From Chloroflexia bacterium SDU3-3 (lineage in GTDB: Bacteria > Chloroflexota > Chloroflexia > Chloroflexales > Roseiflexaceae): DNA of 64,000 nt. Both the position numbers and the translations under genes were made by a program. The stretch spans positions 310,001 through 374,000 of the forward strand of contig WBOU01000002.1 in NCBI GenBank assembly GCA_009268125.1. Direction: 5' to 3'. The notes below the pieces were generated by a model, which had not been told where the DNA came from, searched no databases, and worked only from the letters and a program-made list of their open reading frames with translations. Below, piece after piece: positions 36,384 through 46,092 of the stretch. Numbering within the stretch: position 1 is the first letter of the stretch; every line of letters starts with the position of its first letter.

Positions 36384-36587
36384 TGTTACACCTACCTTCT
36401 CTCAGGCGTCGGCCATGTGGCAACTGATGGCATAGGCCTTCCTGTGCGCCATGCAGCGGGCCAGAATACTGCCAATCGCTTGGTCGGAGAGGGCGCGATG
36501 GGTGGGGCGGGCGCTGCGCATAGCAGCGGTGGTAGGTCGCGCCGGACTGTTGTACCGATCTCTGCGCCGCCGTGGGCGAGCGCGGCA

Positions 36588-37277
36588 TCAGAGCACGATC
36601 CGCTTGAACTCCTCGGCGGCATCGAGGCCGTATTTTCTGCCGACCTCGGCTATGTGCGCGCGCACGCGGTCCTCCCAGGTCGGGTTCTCATCTAGCTGGG
36701 TGTGGTGCTCGTGCAGGGCCGCGATCTTCTGCTCGACGAATGGCGCGATATCTTCGGCGTGGTCGGGCTGCTCGGCCATCCAGAGCAGCAGCGCCTCGGG
36801 CCGCCAGACCGCCACGCCGATCTGGGCTAGGCCGGGCATGAACAGGTGGTCGCGCGCGCTCACCAGCCCGTTGATCACGGCGAAGCCCACCACACGGTGG
36901 TCGGGGTGCATCATGTAGTGTTTCCACGGATCGTGGGTGAACACTAGGTGCGGCTTGAGATGGCGCACGTAGAGCGCGATCTCGGCGCGCAGCTGCGGCG
37001 TCGGCTCTAGCTCGCCGTCGTTGTTGCGCAGGAAGATGACCTTGTTCACCCCCAGGCGGGCGGCGGCGGCGCGCTGCTCGTGCTCGCGGATCTCGCTCAG
37101 GCGGTAGGATGTCATCTCGGCGTCGTGGCTGCCCTTGTTGCCGTTGGTGACGATGATGAAGGTCACATCCCAGCCCTGGGATGCCAGCTTGGCGATGGTG
37201 CCGCCCGCGCCAAACTCGTTGTCGTCGGGGTGCGCGCCGATCACCAGCGCGCGTTTGAGATCGTCGAGCTCTGCCAT
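36588..37277 (-). CDS. LmbE/PIG-L family N-acetylglucosaminyl deacetylase-like protein
   Basis: 229 aa from the ATG at 37277. Zn-dependent amidohydrolase fold: the metal motif AHPDDNEFGAGGTIA (HPDD) near residue 15 and the third ligand region HPDHRVVG, with TNGNKGSHD between. Family members deacetylate GlcNAc-linked substrates such as GlcNAc-PI, GlcNAc-Ins (MshB) or bacillithiol precursor (BshB). No mycothiol or bacillithiol gene is nearby, so the substrate is open. AGAGGA lies eleven bases before the ATG. A minus-strand TGGTACTAT at 37529-37537 may be its promoter, which would give a leader of about 245 nt. Confidence 0.88.
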   Translation of the reverse strand: MAELDDLKRALVIGAHPDDNEFGAGGTIAKLASQGWDVTFIIVTNGNKGSHDAEMTSYRLSEIREHEQRAAAARLGVNKVIFLRNNDGELEPTPQLRAEIALYVRHLKPHLVFTHDPWKHYMMHPDHRVVGFAVINGLVSARDHLFMPGLAQIGVAVWRPEALLLWMAEQPDHAEDIAPFVEQKIAALHEHHTQLDENPTWEDRVRAHIAEVGRKYGLDAAEEFKRIVL

Positions 37278-37784
37278 GGGGTCGCTGTTCCTCTTCTGTC
37301 GTGTTGCTGCCAGATTCCGAATGGCGATGCCGCGCCGGGGGTGCCGCCGCATGGGGCATGTCGCCCGCTGGCCGGGGTGGGCGAGGGGATGGGCTGCCAT
37401 GCCGCCGCATCGCTGCGCGGGCATAAAGACAGCCACACCTGGTGTGCGGCTGTGGTCCATGGACGGGCGCTTGGGCTGGCCATCGCGCCGGTCGCTGCTG
37501 CGGGTTGCCTTCGACACACGGCACTGTCATAGTACCATGTTCTTCTGCATTCTGGGGGCGCTCTTGGGCGAAAAAGCAGGGCCTCTGCGTTGTTGATTGG
37601 CGGCATGTTTTACCACCAGAACGCCCAGGCACCAAGGGGGCGCAAGAAAAGCCACAACGAAAGGCACCCATGCCCGACGGCTGGTGGCATAGGCAGCATA
37701 CCGCTCTGCCCAGCGCATTGCATGAAAGCCAGGCTGTGCGCTCGTTCGTCTTGTGGTTGGTCGTGTGGAGGGTGCGGCCCGCGC
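37278..37784. other. Intergenic region of about 500 bp with a degenerate repeat copy
   Basis: No gene is supported here. At 37611-37669 lies a decayed, reverse-oriented member of the dispersed repeat family (TACCACCAGAACGCCCAGGC, ACCAAGGGGG, then ACGAAAGGCACCC). A minus-strand TGGTACTAT box sits at 37529-37537. The rest shows nothing recognisable. Confidence 0.5.
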
Positions 37785-39218
37785 CTACGGATGATAGGCG
37801 ATCGCCTGCGGTGCCTCAAGCGGGGGCGGCAGGGCCTTCTCGATCGGGATGGAGAGCACGAAGCGGGTGCCGCTGCCCAGCTCGCTGGTTACGCTTACCT
37901 GGCCACCGTGGGCCTCGACGATCGACTTGACGATGGCGAGGCCCAGCCCCGAGCCGCCGGTGTCGATCTGGCGCGACTCGTCGGCGCGGTAGAAGCGCTC
38001 GAAGATGTTGGGCAGGTGCTCGGCTGCGATCCCGCAGCCGGTATCTTCCACCGCCAGCTCCACGTGGCTGTCGCTGGCCTCGGCGCTGAGCGCGATGCTG
38101 TCGCCCGGCTGGGTGTGGTGGAGGGCGTTGCTCACCAGGTTGCCCAGGGCGCGGCTCAGGTACTCGGGGTCACCCACCATGGATGGCTCGCCGCGCAGCT
38201 GCACTGCCAGCCGCACCCGCTGCTGGTCGGCCTCGTGCTGGTAGAGCGCGGCGGTGCGCTCCAGCAGCTGGCGGGCGGTCAGCGGCTGCTTAGCCAGCGG
38301 CAGCTCGCCCGCGTCGGCCTGCGAGAGCATGTGCAGCTCCTCCACCAGCCGCAGCAGCAGCTGGGTCTCGTCGTACATGGTGGCGAAGCGCTTGGGCGAG
38401 GGCTTCAGCACCTCGTCGCGCAGGGCCTCAAGGTAGCCCGAGATCACGGTGAGCGGCGTGCGCAGGTCGTGGGCGATGTCGGCGGTCATCTGGCGGCGCA
38501 GCTGGTTGGATCGGGCCAGGTCGGCGCTCATGCGGTTGAACTGGGCGGCCAGCAGCCCCAGTTCGTCGCTGGAGCGCACGGGCACGTGCTGGGCCAGGTC
38601 GCCCTCGGCGATCGCGCGCGCGGCCACCGTCATGTCCTTCACAGGCCGCGTGATGAAGCGGGCCAGGATGAAGCCGCTGAGCAGCGCGATCAGGGCCGCG
38701 CCCAGGGCGGCCCAGCCGATGGCGTAGCTGGTGCGGGTCAGGTAGCGGTTCTCGTTGGTGTCGCGCACCGGCTCGAAGATCTGCACCACCGCATAGCCTA
38801 CGGTTTGGCTGTCCACCACGATCGGCTTGGCATCCTGGATCATGGGGCGCGGCACGGTATCGCCGATATTGTAGCCGTTGAGCGGGATGAGCAGATGGCC
38901 GGTGGTGTCGGCCACGGCGAAGCGCAGCGGCAGCGGCGGCGGGTTTCGGTTGGGGTCGCGCGGCTTGCTGTCGGCCTGCTGGTCCTGCTGGCTGAAGGTG
39001 CGGTAGCTGTCGAGCCGTGCCTGGGCCACGCCATCCCAGCTCTGGTTCTCGGCATAGTAGCTGGCGGCGTTACGGATGTAGATGGAGCGCAGCTGGGTGA
39101 CGACATAGTCGTCGAACTCGGTGGCGACCGAGCGCCAGATAAAGAAGAATGCCAGCGCCATCCCCACCACGCTTGTGAAGAGGAAGGCCGCCACCAGCTT
39201 TGCTGTTAGAGAGCGCAT
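37785..39218 (-). CDS. Sensor histidine kinase with HAMP (BaeS-like)
   Basis: 477 aa. TM1 (residues 8-28, LVAAFLFTSVVGMALAFFFIW) and TM2 (about 167-188) bound an extracytoplasmic sensor of about 135 residues with a proline-rich loop. A HAMP domain (ARFITRPVKDMTVAARAIAEGD) leads to the kinase core: H box MTADIAHDLRTPLTVISGYLEAL, N box LGNLVSNALHHT, G1 VEDTGCGIA, F ERFYRADESRQ, G2 GGSGLGLAIVKSIVEAHGG. It is downstream of its regulator gene (52-base gap) in one operon. The divergent MacA-type exporter suggests that the pair senses an antibiotic, peptide or envelope stress and controls efflux. Confidence 0.93.
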   Translation of the reverse strand: MRSLTAKLVAAFLFTSVVGMALAFFFIWRSVATEFDDYVVTQLRSIYIRNAASYYAENQSWDGVAQARLDSYRTFSQQDQQADSKPRDPNRNPPPLPLRFAVADTTGHLLIPLNGYNIGDTVPRPMIQDAKPIVVDSQTVGYAVVQIFEPVRDTNENRYLTRTSYAIGWAALGAALIALLSGFILARFITRPVKDMTVAARAIAEGDLAQHVPVRSSDELGLLAAQFNRMSADLARSNQLRRQMTADIAHDLRTPLTVISGYLEALRDEVLKPSPKRFATMYDETQLLLRLVEELHMLSQADAGELPLAKQPLTARQLLERTAALYQHEADQQRVRLAVQLRGEPSMVGDPEYLSRALGNLVSNALHHTQPGDSIALSAEASDSHVELAVEDTGCGIAAEHLPNIFERFYRADESRQIDTGGSGLGLAIVKSIVEAHGGQVSVTSELGSGTRFVLSIPIEKALPPPLEAPQAIAYHP

Positions 39219-39270
39219 GTTCTATCCTGAATCTTGTGCCGAACGCTGTTGGGTGCCGAGCCTGGCCGCG

Positions 39271-39957
39271 CTAGGGCGCGCGGCAGCGGTAGCCTGCGCC
39301 AAATACCGTCTCGATATAGTGTGGCCGCGCCGGGTCTTTCTCGATCTTGCGGCGCAGGTTGCGGATGTGCACGTCGATCGTGCGCTCGACGCCCTCGTAG
39401 TCGTTGCCCTGCAGGCGCTCCAGCAGCAGCTCGCGGGCGAACACGCGGCCAGGCGCGGCCATCAGGGTGGCCAGCAGCTCGAATTCGGAGGGCGTGAGGT
39501 TGACGGCCAGCCCCTCGACCGTGACCATGCGCGTGCTGCGGTTGAGCGTCAGGTCGTCGAGGCGGTAGACATCGTCGGGCTGGCTGGCATCCATGGTCAC
39601 GCGGCGTAGCACCGCGCGGATGCGGGCCAGCAGCTCGCGCATGCCGAAGGGCTTGGTCACATAGTCGTCGGCCCCCAGCTCCAGCCCCACCACCTTGTCC
39701 GACTCCTCTAGCCGCGCGGTGATCATGATGATCGGCTGGCGGAACTCGCGGCGGTAGATCTTCATAAACTCGAAGCCGTCGAGGTTGGGCATCATCACAT
39801 CCAGCAGCAGCAGGTCGGGGTTCTCGCGCCGGGCCACGGCCAGCGCATCCACGCCGTCGCGCGCGGTGACCACGCGGTAGCCCGCCTCGGTCAGGTACTC
39901 GTCCACCAGCGTGCGCACGCTCGGGTGGTCGTCGGCAACCAGGATCGTCTTCTTCAT
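39271..39957 (-). CDS. OmpR/PhoB-type response regulator paired with the BaeS-like kinase
   Basis: 228 aa from the ATG at 39957 (GGAGG five bases upstream). Receiver with D9-D10, phosphoacceptor Asp52 region LLLLDVMMPNLDGFEF, T in IIMITAR and K in YVTKPFGMRELLARIRAVLRR. Winged helix LTPSEFELLATLMAAPGRVFARELLLERL..ERTIDVHIRNLRRKIEKDP..IETVFGAGYRC is canonical. It is the first gene of the RR-HK operon, directly opposite the exporter operon. Three TATRTAGAA boxes in the shared upstream region (40114-40175) are candidate binding sites, implying autoregulation plus control of the exporter. Confidence 0.94.
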   Translation of the reverse strand: MKKTILVADDHPSVRTLVDEYLTEAGYRVVTARDGVDALAVARRENPDLLLLDVMMPNLDGFEFMKIYRREFRQPIIMITARLEESDKVVGLELGADDYVTKPFGMRELLARIRAVLRRVTMDASQPDDVYRLDDLTLNRSTRMVTVEGLAVNLTPSEFELLATLMAAPGRVFARELLLERLQGNDYEGVERTIDVHIRNLRRKIEKDPARPHYIETVFGAGYRCRAP

Positions 39958-40113
39958 CTTTCCTCCATACCGTGGCGCGCAGTACGATGTGTGGCTGGCG
40001 CGAGGCCCAGTGTTGTCGGCATGGGCGCACATCTTCAGTGCTGGTGGCCTGCATCGCCGTGCGCTGCGGTGCCCCGCCGTTCTTCTAAGTATAGCCCCCA
40101 CATATTTAGATTA

Positions 40114-40175
40114 TATGTAGAAGCGGTGCATCCCGCATATATAGAAATACTAGGAAGTCACACAACTTCTATATA
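40114..40175. promoter_or_regulatory. Candidate regulator boxes in the RR/exporter divergent region
   Basis: TATGTAGAA (40114-40122), TATATAGAA (40138-40146) and the inverted TTCTATATA (40167-40175). The first two are direct repeats 24 bp apart, and the second and third form a 9-bp inverted repeat. The 319-bp region between ATGs at 39957 and 40277 is AT-rich in the middle and contains no gene. Confidence 0.5.
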
Positions 40176-40276
40176 CCTTCTGAACATCTCTTCAGTACCC
40201 TTAGCCTCGGAACATTTGGAACCCGTCGATCGGGGTAGAACAGCGCACCGATCCAAGTTGTATCGTGAGAGAAACG

Positions 40277-42145
40277 ATGTTTGTGAAACCGCATTTTTTC
40301 CGCGTGCTAAGGCATACGCTCGTGCCGGTGTGCGTGGCGGCGTTCGTGCTGAGCGCCTGTGGCACCCAGAAGGCGACCAGCCAGTCGACCAGCATGAAGG
40401 TGACGCGCGGCACCATATCGCAGAGCATCAGCGGCAGCGGCCAGATCGAGGCGAACCAGGAGAGCGACCTGAACTTCGGCCTCGACGGCACGATCTCCGA
40501 GGTGCTGGTGTCCGCAGGGCAGCGCGTAAAGAAGAACGATGTGCTGGTGCGGCTGCAGACCGACGATCTCGATCAGAAGGTGTCGCAGGCCCAGGCCAAT
40601 CTGAAGAGCGCCCAGGCCAGCCTGGATGAGCTGAAGGCCGGGGCCAGCGAGACCGATATCGCGAAGGCCAAGTCGTCGCTCACCACCGCCCAGCTGCAGC
40701 TGCAAAAGACCAAGACCGGCGACGCCAAGCCTGGCACGGTGGCCAGCGCCAAGGCCAACCTAGAGACGGCCAAGGCCGAGCTGAACGCCCTGCTCAACCC
40801 CACCGACGCCGACCGCCAAGAGGCCGAGCGCGCCGTGACCGACGCCCAGAACAGCCTCCAGTCCACCAAGGACTCGGCATCCGCAAATAAGACCAAGGCC
40901 CAGTACTCGCTCGACCAGGCGGTGCAGTCGCTCACCACGGCCCAGGCCAGCTACGCCGCCGCCAAGCACAACTGGGACTACGTGCAGGAGACCGGCAACG
41001 ACCCGACGAACCCCACCACCACCAACTCTAGCGGCAACAAGGTGGCCAACTCGCTGAACGACAGCGAGCGCCAGCAGTACTACAACACCTTCGTGCAGGC
41101 CGAGGCCTCGCTCAACAACGCCCAGACCTCGGTGCAGTCGGCGCAGCTGAGCTACGACAATGCCCGCCAGCAGGAGGTGATCGATGTGCAGACCGCCGAG
41201 AACAACCTGGCCTCGGCCCAGGCCAAGCTCGACGCCCTGCTGAACCCCAGCGCCAGCGACATCGCCAAGGCCAAGGCCTCGGTGACCAGCGCCGAGGCCT
41301 CGGTGGCCAGCGCCAGCGGCGCGGGCACCGCCACCGATGTGAAGATCTCCGAGCAGTCGGTGGCCCAGGCCCAGTCGAGCCTGGATGCCCTGCTGGCCCC
41401 GGCCACCGATGTGGAGCTGGCCCAGGCCGAGGCCCAGGTGTCGCAGGCCCAGTCAAACCTCACCGAGGCCCAGCAGAACCGCGACTCGGCGGAGCTGAAG
41501 GCGCCCTTCGACGGCGTGGTGGGCGCGGTCAACGTCAGCGCGGGCGAGTCGGTGAGCGCCGCGAGCGACGCCGCCATCACCATGATCGACGACTCGCTCT
41601 ACCGCGTGAACATGAGCGTCAGCGAGGTGGATGTGCCCAACCTTGCAGTTGATCAGGCCGCCAGCGTCACCATCGACGCCATCTCCACCGCCGTGCTCAC
41701 CGGCACAGTCTCCTATGTGGCCCTGACCCCCACGGTGAGCAACAACGTGACCACCTATGAGGTGCACGTCAACCTCGACAAGACCGAGGCCGCCATCCGC
41801 GTGGGCATGAACGCCGTGGTGACGATCACCACCCAGGAGCACAAGGACGCGCTGCTGGTGCCGACCGTGGCCATCCAGCAGGGCACCAAGGGCAGCGTGG
41901 TGAATGTGGAGCGCAACGGCCAGACCGAGCAGGTGGATGTGAAGACCGGCCTGACCGACAGCTCGAACACCGAGATTCTCTCCGGCCTTGCCGAGGGCGA
42001 CACGGTGGTGGTAACGCTCTCCACCGGCTCCTCGTCCTCATCCTCAACGTCGAATAATAATAGCGGCGGCGGCATCCCCGGTATGGGTGGCGGCATGGGT
42101 GGCCCGCCCAGCGGCGGCATGGGCGGCGGCGGAAGGAACCGATAG
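40277..42145 (+). CDS. Periplasmic-adaptor (MacA/HlyD-like) lipoprotein of an ABC exporter
   Basis: 622 aa from the ATG at 40277. Signal with lipobox FVLSAC28, so lipid-anchored. The barrel-sandwich (biotinyl-lipoyl-like) half-motif GTISQSISGSGQIEANQE near residue 45 is split from its partner (APFDGVVGAVNVSAGESV near 415) by an exceptionally long coiled coil of about 340 residues, rich in Ala, Gln and Lys (KSSLTTAQLQLQKTKT and similar heptads), about twice the usual hairpin. Beta-barrel and membrane-proximal domains follow, and the tail is Gly/Met-rich (GGMGGGMGG-like). In a monoderm without TolC, such a long hairpin may span the thick wall. First gene of a three-gene operon. Confidence 0.88.
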   Translation: MFVKPHFFRVLRHTLVPVCVAAFVLSACGTQKATSQSTSMKVTRGTISQSISGSGQIEANQESDLNFGLDGTISEVLVSAGQRVKKNDVLVRLQTDDLDQKVSQAQANLKSAQASLDELKAGASETDIAKAKSSLTTAQLQLQKTKTGDAKPGTVASAKANLETAKAELNALLNPTDADRQEAERAVTDAQNSLQSTKDSASANKTKAQYSLDQAVQSLTTAQASYAAAKHNWDYVQETGNDPTNPTTTNSSGNKVANSLNDSERQQYYNTFVQAEASLNNAQTSVQSAQLSYDNARQQEVIDVQTAENNLASAQAKLDALLNPSASDIAKAKASVTSAEASVASASGAGTATDVKISEQSVAQAQSSLDALLAPATDVELAQAEAQVSQAQSNLTEAQQNRDSAELKAPFDGVVGAVNVSAGESVSAASDAAITMIDDSLYRVNMSVSEVDVPNLAVDQAASVTIDAISTAVLTGTVSYVALTPTVSNNVTTYEVHVNLDKTEAAIRVGMNAVVTITTQEHKDALLVPTVAIQQGTKGSVVNVERNGQTEQVDVKTGLTDSSNTEILSGLAEGDTVVVTLSTGSSSSSSTSNNNSGGGIPGMGGGMGGPPSGGMGGGGRNR

Positions 42146-42147
42146 CT

Positions 42148-43431
42148 ATGGCAACCGTACAAGCACGTGCGCGGAAGATCGCGCTGCCCGCGCTGCCCTT
42201 CGGGCGCGGGGCTGGCGAGAGCATCCGGATTGCGGTCAGCAGCCTGCGGGCCAACAAGCTGCGCACCCTGCTGACCATGCTGGGCATTATCATCGGCGTG
42301 GCCTCGGTGGTGGCGCTGCTCTCGATCGGGCGCGGCGCGACATCCTCGATCACCTCGCAGATCTCCAGCATCGGCAGCAACCTGCTGACCATCTCGCCGG
42401 GCATGTCGTTTGGCAGCGGCGGCGTCCGCTCATCGTCCAACAACCTGACGATGGCCGACGCCGAGGTGCTGGCCAGCCTGCCGGGCGTCGCGGCCAGCGC
42501 CCCGGTCTACCAGGGCAACTCGCAGATCATCGCCGGGTCGAACAACACCCAGTCGACCGTGCTGGGCGTGACCGATAGCTTCTTCACTGTGCGCAACGCC
42601 AAGATCGACTACGGCACCCTGATCACCCAGGATCAGTCGGACAGCATGGAGTCGGTGGCGGTGCTGGGCAGCGGTGTGGCCGAGGATCTGTTCTCGACCG
42701 CGAATCCGATCGGCTCGTCCATCCGCATCAACAACCAGATCTTCCGCGTGATCGGCGTGCTGAAGAGCGCGGGCGGCACCGGCAACTCGATCGACGACCA
42801 GGTGATGGTGCCGTTGAAGATCGCCCAGCTCAAGCTGTTTGGGGCGCGCTCCAGCAGCACATCCAGCCTGCTGCTCTCCACCGTCTACATCCAGGTCAGC
42901 TCGGCCGATCTGGTGGATGGCGTGCAGGATCTGGCCGAGAAGACCCTGCGCGTGCGCCACAAGCTGAGCAGCGACGGCACCGAGGATGATTTCCGCGTGT
43001 TCAACCAGGCCGATGTGCTTGAGTCGCTCAGCCAGGTGACAACCATCCTGACCGTATTCCTCGGCTCGATCGCCGGTATCTCGCTGCTGGTGGGCGGCAT
43101 CGGCGTGATGAACATCATGCTCGTCTCGGTCTCCGAGCGCACCAAGGAGATCGGCCTGCGCAAGGCGGTGGGTGCGCGCCGCAGCGACATCATGCAGCAG
43201 TTCTTGGTCGAGGCGCTGCTGGTGAGCGTGCTGGGCGGCATCGTGGGCGTGCTGCTGGGCGTGGGCGTGGCCTATATCGTGAAGCTCACGGGCGTGACCA
43301 CGCCGGTGGTGACCGCCGACTCGATCTTTCTGTCGCTGGGCTTCTCGATGGCGGTCGGCCTGTTCTTTGGTATCTACCCGGCCCGCCGCGCGGCGCGGCT
43401 GCGCCCGATCGAGGCCCTGCGCTACGAGTAG
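42148..43431 (+). CDS. MacB/FtsX-type ABC transporter permease
   Basis: 427 aa, starting two bases after the adaptor's stop. Topology is classical: TM1 (TLLTMLGIIIGVASVVALLSI, residues about 40-60), a MacB_PCD extracytoplasmic domain of about 230 residues, then three TM segments in the FtsX domain (LTVFLGSIAGISLLVGGIGVMNIMLVSV; LLVSVLGGIVGVLLGVGVAYIV; IFLSLGFSMAVGLFFGIYPA). The RTKEIGLRKAVGAR coupling helix is conserved. Type VII ABC systems use mechanotransmission to drive export through a partner channel. Works with the ATPase encoded next. Confidence 0.93.
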   Translation: MATVQARARKIALPALPFGRGAGESIRIAVSSLRANKLRTLLTMLGIIIGVASVVALLSIGRGATSSITSQISSIGSNLLTISPGMSFGSGGVRSSSNNLTMADAEVLASLPGVAASAPVYQGNSQIIAGSNNTQSTVLGVTDSFFTVRNAKIDYGTLITQDQSDSMESVAVLGSGVAEDLFSTANPIGSSIRINNQIFRVIGVLKSAGGTGNSIDDQVMVPLKIAQLKLFGARSSSTSSLLLSTVYIQVSSADLVDGVQDLAEKTLRVRHKLSSDGTEDDFRVFNQADVLESLSQVTTILTVFLGSIAGISLLVGGIGVMNIMLVSVSERTKEIGLRKAVGARRSDIMQQFLVEALLVSVLGGIVGVLLGVGVAYIVKLTGVTTPVVTADSIFLSLGFSMAVGLFFGIYPARRAARLRPIEALRYE

Positions 43432-43485
43432 CGCCCCGAACACCCGCGCCCGCCACATGGCGGCACAAGCTACATGAGGTCTGGT

Positions 43486-44211
<726 letters not shown>

Positions 44212-44231
44212 CTGGCGGCTGCGCTAGATGC

Positions 44232-44273
44232 AGCGAGGCGGGCGACCAATGCTGGCCGCCCGCCTCGCTTTTT
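44232..44273 (+). terminator. Terminator of the exporter operon
   Basis: AGCGAGGCGGGCG (44232-44244) pairs with CGCCCGCCTCGCT (44257-44269), 13 bp, then T(5). Confidence 0.92.
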
Positions 44274-44288
44274 GCCGCCCCGTGCCGC

Positions 44289-45287
44289 CTAGCGGATGAA
44301 CAGGTTGGTGAGGTGGTAGACCGCCCACGCCATCAGCGCGCAGGTGGGGATGGTGACCACCCAGGCGGTGGCGATGCTGCCCGCGATGTTCCAGCGCACT
44401 GCCCGCAGCCGCCGCGAGGCGCCCACGCCCAGGATGCTGGCGCTGATCACCTGGGTGGTGCTGAGCGGGAAGCCCAGGCGCGAGGCGATCTCGATCACCA
44501 CGCCCGCCGTGGTCTCGGCCACGAAGCCGTGGATGGGCCGCAGGTCGGCCAGGCGCGTGCCCATGGTGCGCATGATCCGCCAGCCGCCCGAGGCGGTGCC
44601 GCAGGCCATGGCCGTGGCCGAGATCAGCACCACCCACAGCGGCACGTCGAAGGTGGTCTGCGACCCGTAGGCCACCAGCGCCATGGTGATGATGCCCATG
44701 GTCTTCTGCGCGTCGTTGCCGCCGTGCGAGTAGGCCATCAGCGCCGAGGAGAGGATCTGCAGCCTGCCAAACACATGCTGGATCCACGAGGGTGTCTGGC
44801 GCATCACCATGCGGGTGACGAGCACCATCAGCACCAGGGCCACGAAGAAGCCGACGATCGGCGAGAGCACCAGCGGCACGATCACCTTGGCGAGGATCGC
44901 CTCGTACTTGGGCACCGCGAAGCCGGCCTCGGCGATCGCCGCGCCCACGATCCCGCCGATCAGGGCGTGGCTGGAGCTGGATGGGATGCCATAGTACCAG
45001 GTGATCAGGTTCCAGATGATCGCTGAGACCAGCGCCGAGACCACCACGCCCTGCGTGATGGCGGCGGTGTCCACCAGGCCGGTGCCGATGGTCTTGGCCA
45101 CGGCGGTGCCGGTGATCGCGCCCACGAAGTTCAGCCCCGCCGCCATGAGGATGGCCTGCAGCGGTGTGAGCACGCGGGTGGCGACGACGGTGGCGATGGC
45201 GTTGGCGGTGTCGTGGAAGCCGTTGATGAAGTCAAACGCGACCGCGAGCAGCACGATCAGCACCAGCACGATGAGTTCGCTAGGCAT
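44289..45287 (-). CDS. pit: Low-affinity inorganic phosphate transporter, PiT family
   Basis: 332 aa, about ten hydrophobic segments. The PHO4 signature appears twice, in each inverted half: FINGFHDTANAIATVVATRV near the N-terminus and SHGGNDAQKTMGII in the middle, with SSSHALIGGIVGAA and PLSTTQVISASILG. Symports metal-phosphate with H+ or Na+. Its start overlaps the end of the upstream DUF47 gene by eight bases (45280-45287), so the two are translationally coupled. Length is close to that of short bacterial PiT proteins. Confidence 0.94.
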   Translation of the reverse strand: MPSELIVLVLIVLLAVAFDFINGFHDTANAIATVVATRVLTPLQAILMAAGLNFVGAITGTAVAKTIGTGLVDTAAITQGVVVSALVSAIIWNLITWYYGIPSSSSHALIGGIVGAAIAEAGFAVPKYEAILAKVIVPLVLSPIVGFFVALVLMVLVTRMVMRQTPSWIQHVFGRLQILSSALMAYSHGGNDAQKTMGIITMALVAYGSQTTFDVPLWVVLISATAMACGTASGGWRIMRTMGTRLADLRPIHGFVAETTAGVVIEIASRLGFPLSTTQVISASILGVGASRRLRAVRWNIAGSIATAWVVTIPTCALMAWAVYHLTNLFIR

Positions 45288-45906
45288 ACTTGATCACCAC
45301 GGTTCGCAGGACATCCGCCACATCCTCGCAGCGGTCCGACGCGCTCTCTAGCAGCTGGTAGACCTCCTGCCAGCGCACCAGCTCGAACACGTCGCGCTGA
45401 TCGACCAGATCGCCGATCGCGGTGCGCAGGATGCGGTCGGCCTCGTTTTCGAGCCGGTGGATCTCGTGCACGTGCGGCAGAATGCTGTTCAGCCGCTTCT
45501 TGTCGCGCAGGCAGCCGATGGCCTGGGCGATCTCTTTGGTGGAGGCCAGGATGAGCTTGGCCAGCTCGTGGGCGTGGTGCTGGGTCTTGTCGATGCGGTA
45601 GATCAGCAGCGAGTCGGCGGCGGCGTGGATGAAGTCGATCACATCATCCAGCTTGCTGGTCAGCATCTCGATCTCGGGCGGGTCGAGCGGGGTCACGAAG
45701 GTTTTGTGCAGCAGGTCGAAGATGTCGTGGGTGATAAAGTCGCCCTGGTGCTCCAGCTCGGTCAGCTGGGCCACGCGGCCAGGCCAGTCCTGCTCGCTGG
45801 CAAACATGGTCTCAAGCAGGGTTGCGGCGTCCACAAGGTTCTGCGCGCTTTTCTCAAACCAGTCGTAGAACTTTGGTTCGGCGGGGATGAGTTGGAAGGA
45901 TGCCAT
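45280..45906 (-). CDS. DUF47 (PhoU-like) phosphate transport regulator
   Basis: 208 aa, all-helical, with the PhoU-like acidic metal-binding motifs ELEHQGDFITHDIF and SKLDDVIDFIHAAAD, then HRLENEADRILRTA and ESASDRCEDVADVLRTVVIKYA at the C-terminus. Proteins of this family (TIGR00153/Pit accessory) are nearly always encoded just before a pit gene and are needed for or modulate its activity. AGAGGA precedes the ATG. First gene of the two-gene phosphate operon. Confidence 0.93.
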   Translation of the reverse strand: MASFQLIPAEPKFYDWFEKSAQNLVDAATLLETMFASEQDWPGRVAQLTELEHQGDFITHDIFDLLHKTFVTPLDPPEIEMLTSKLDDVIDFIHAAADSLLIYRIDKTQHHAHELAKLILASTKEIAQAIGCLRDKKRLNSILPHVHEIHRLENEADRILRTAIGDLVDQRDVFELVRWQEVYQLLESASDRCEDVADVLRTVVIKYA

Positions 45907-46092
45907 GAAATACAGTCCTCTTTGATTGTTTGTTGCAGTGTCAAATTATTAAGAGCCTTAACAAAGATACCATAAAAATATCGGTGCGCCGGTGAACCTT
46001 TTGCCGCGCTTCATGTCTGCTTCCTTTGCGGTATCATGGTCGCGCGAGAGCGTGAGATCTGGCGAGCAAGCCGCATATGGAGGAGGGAACCA

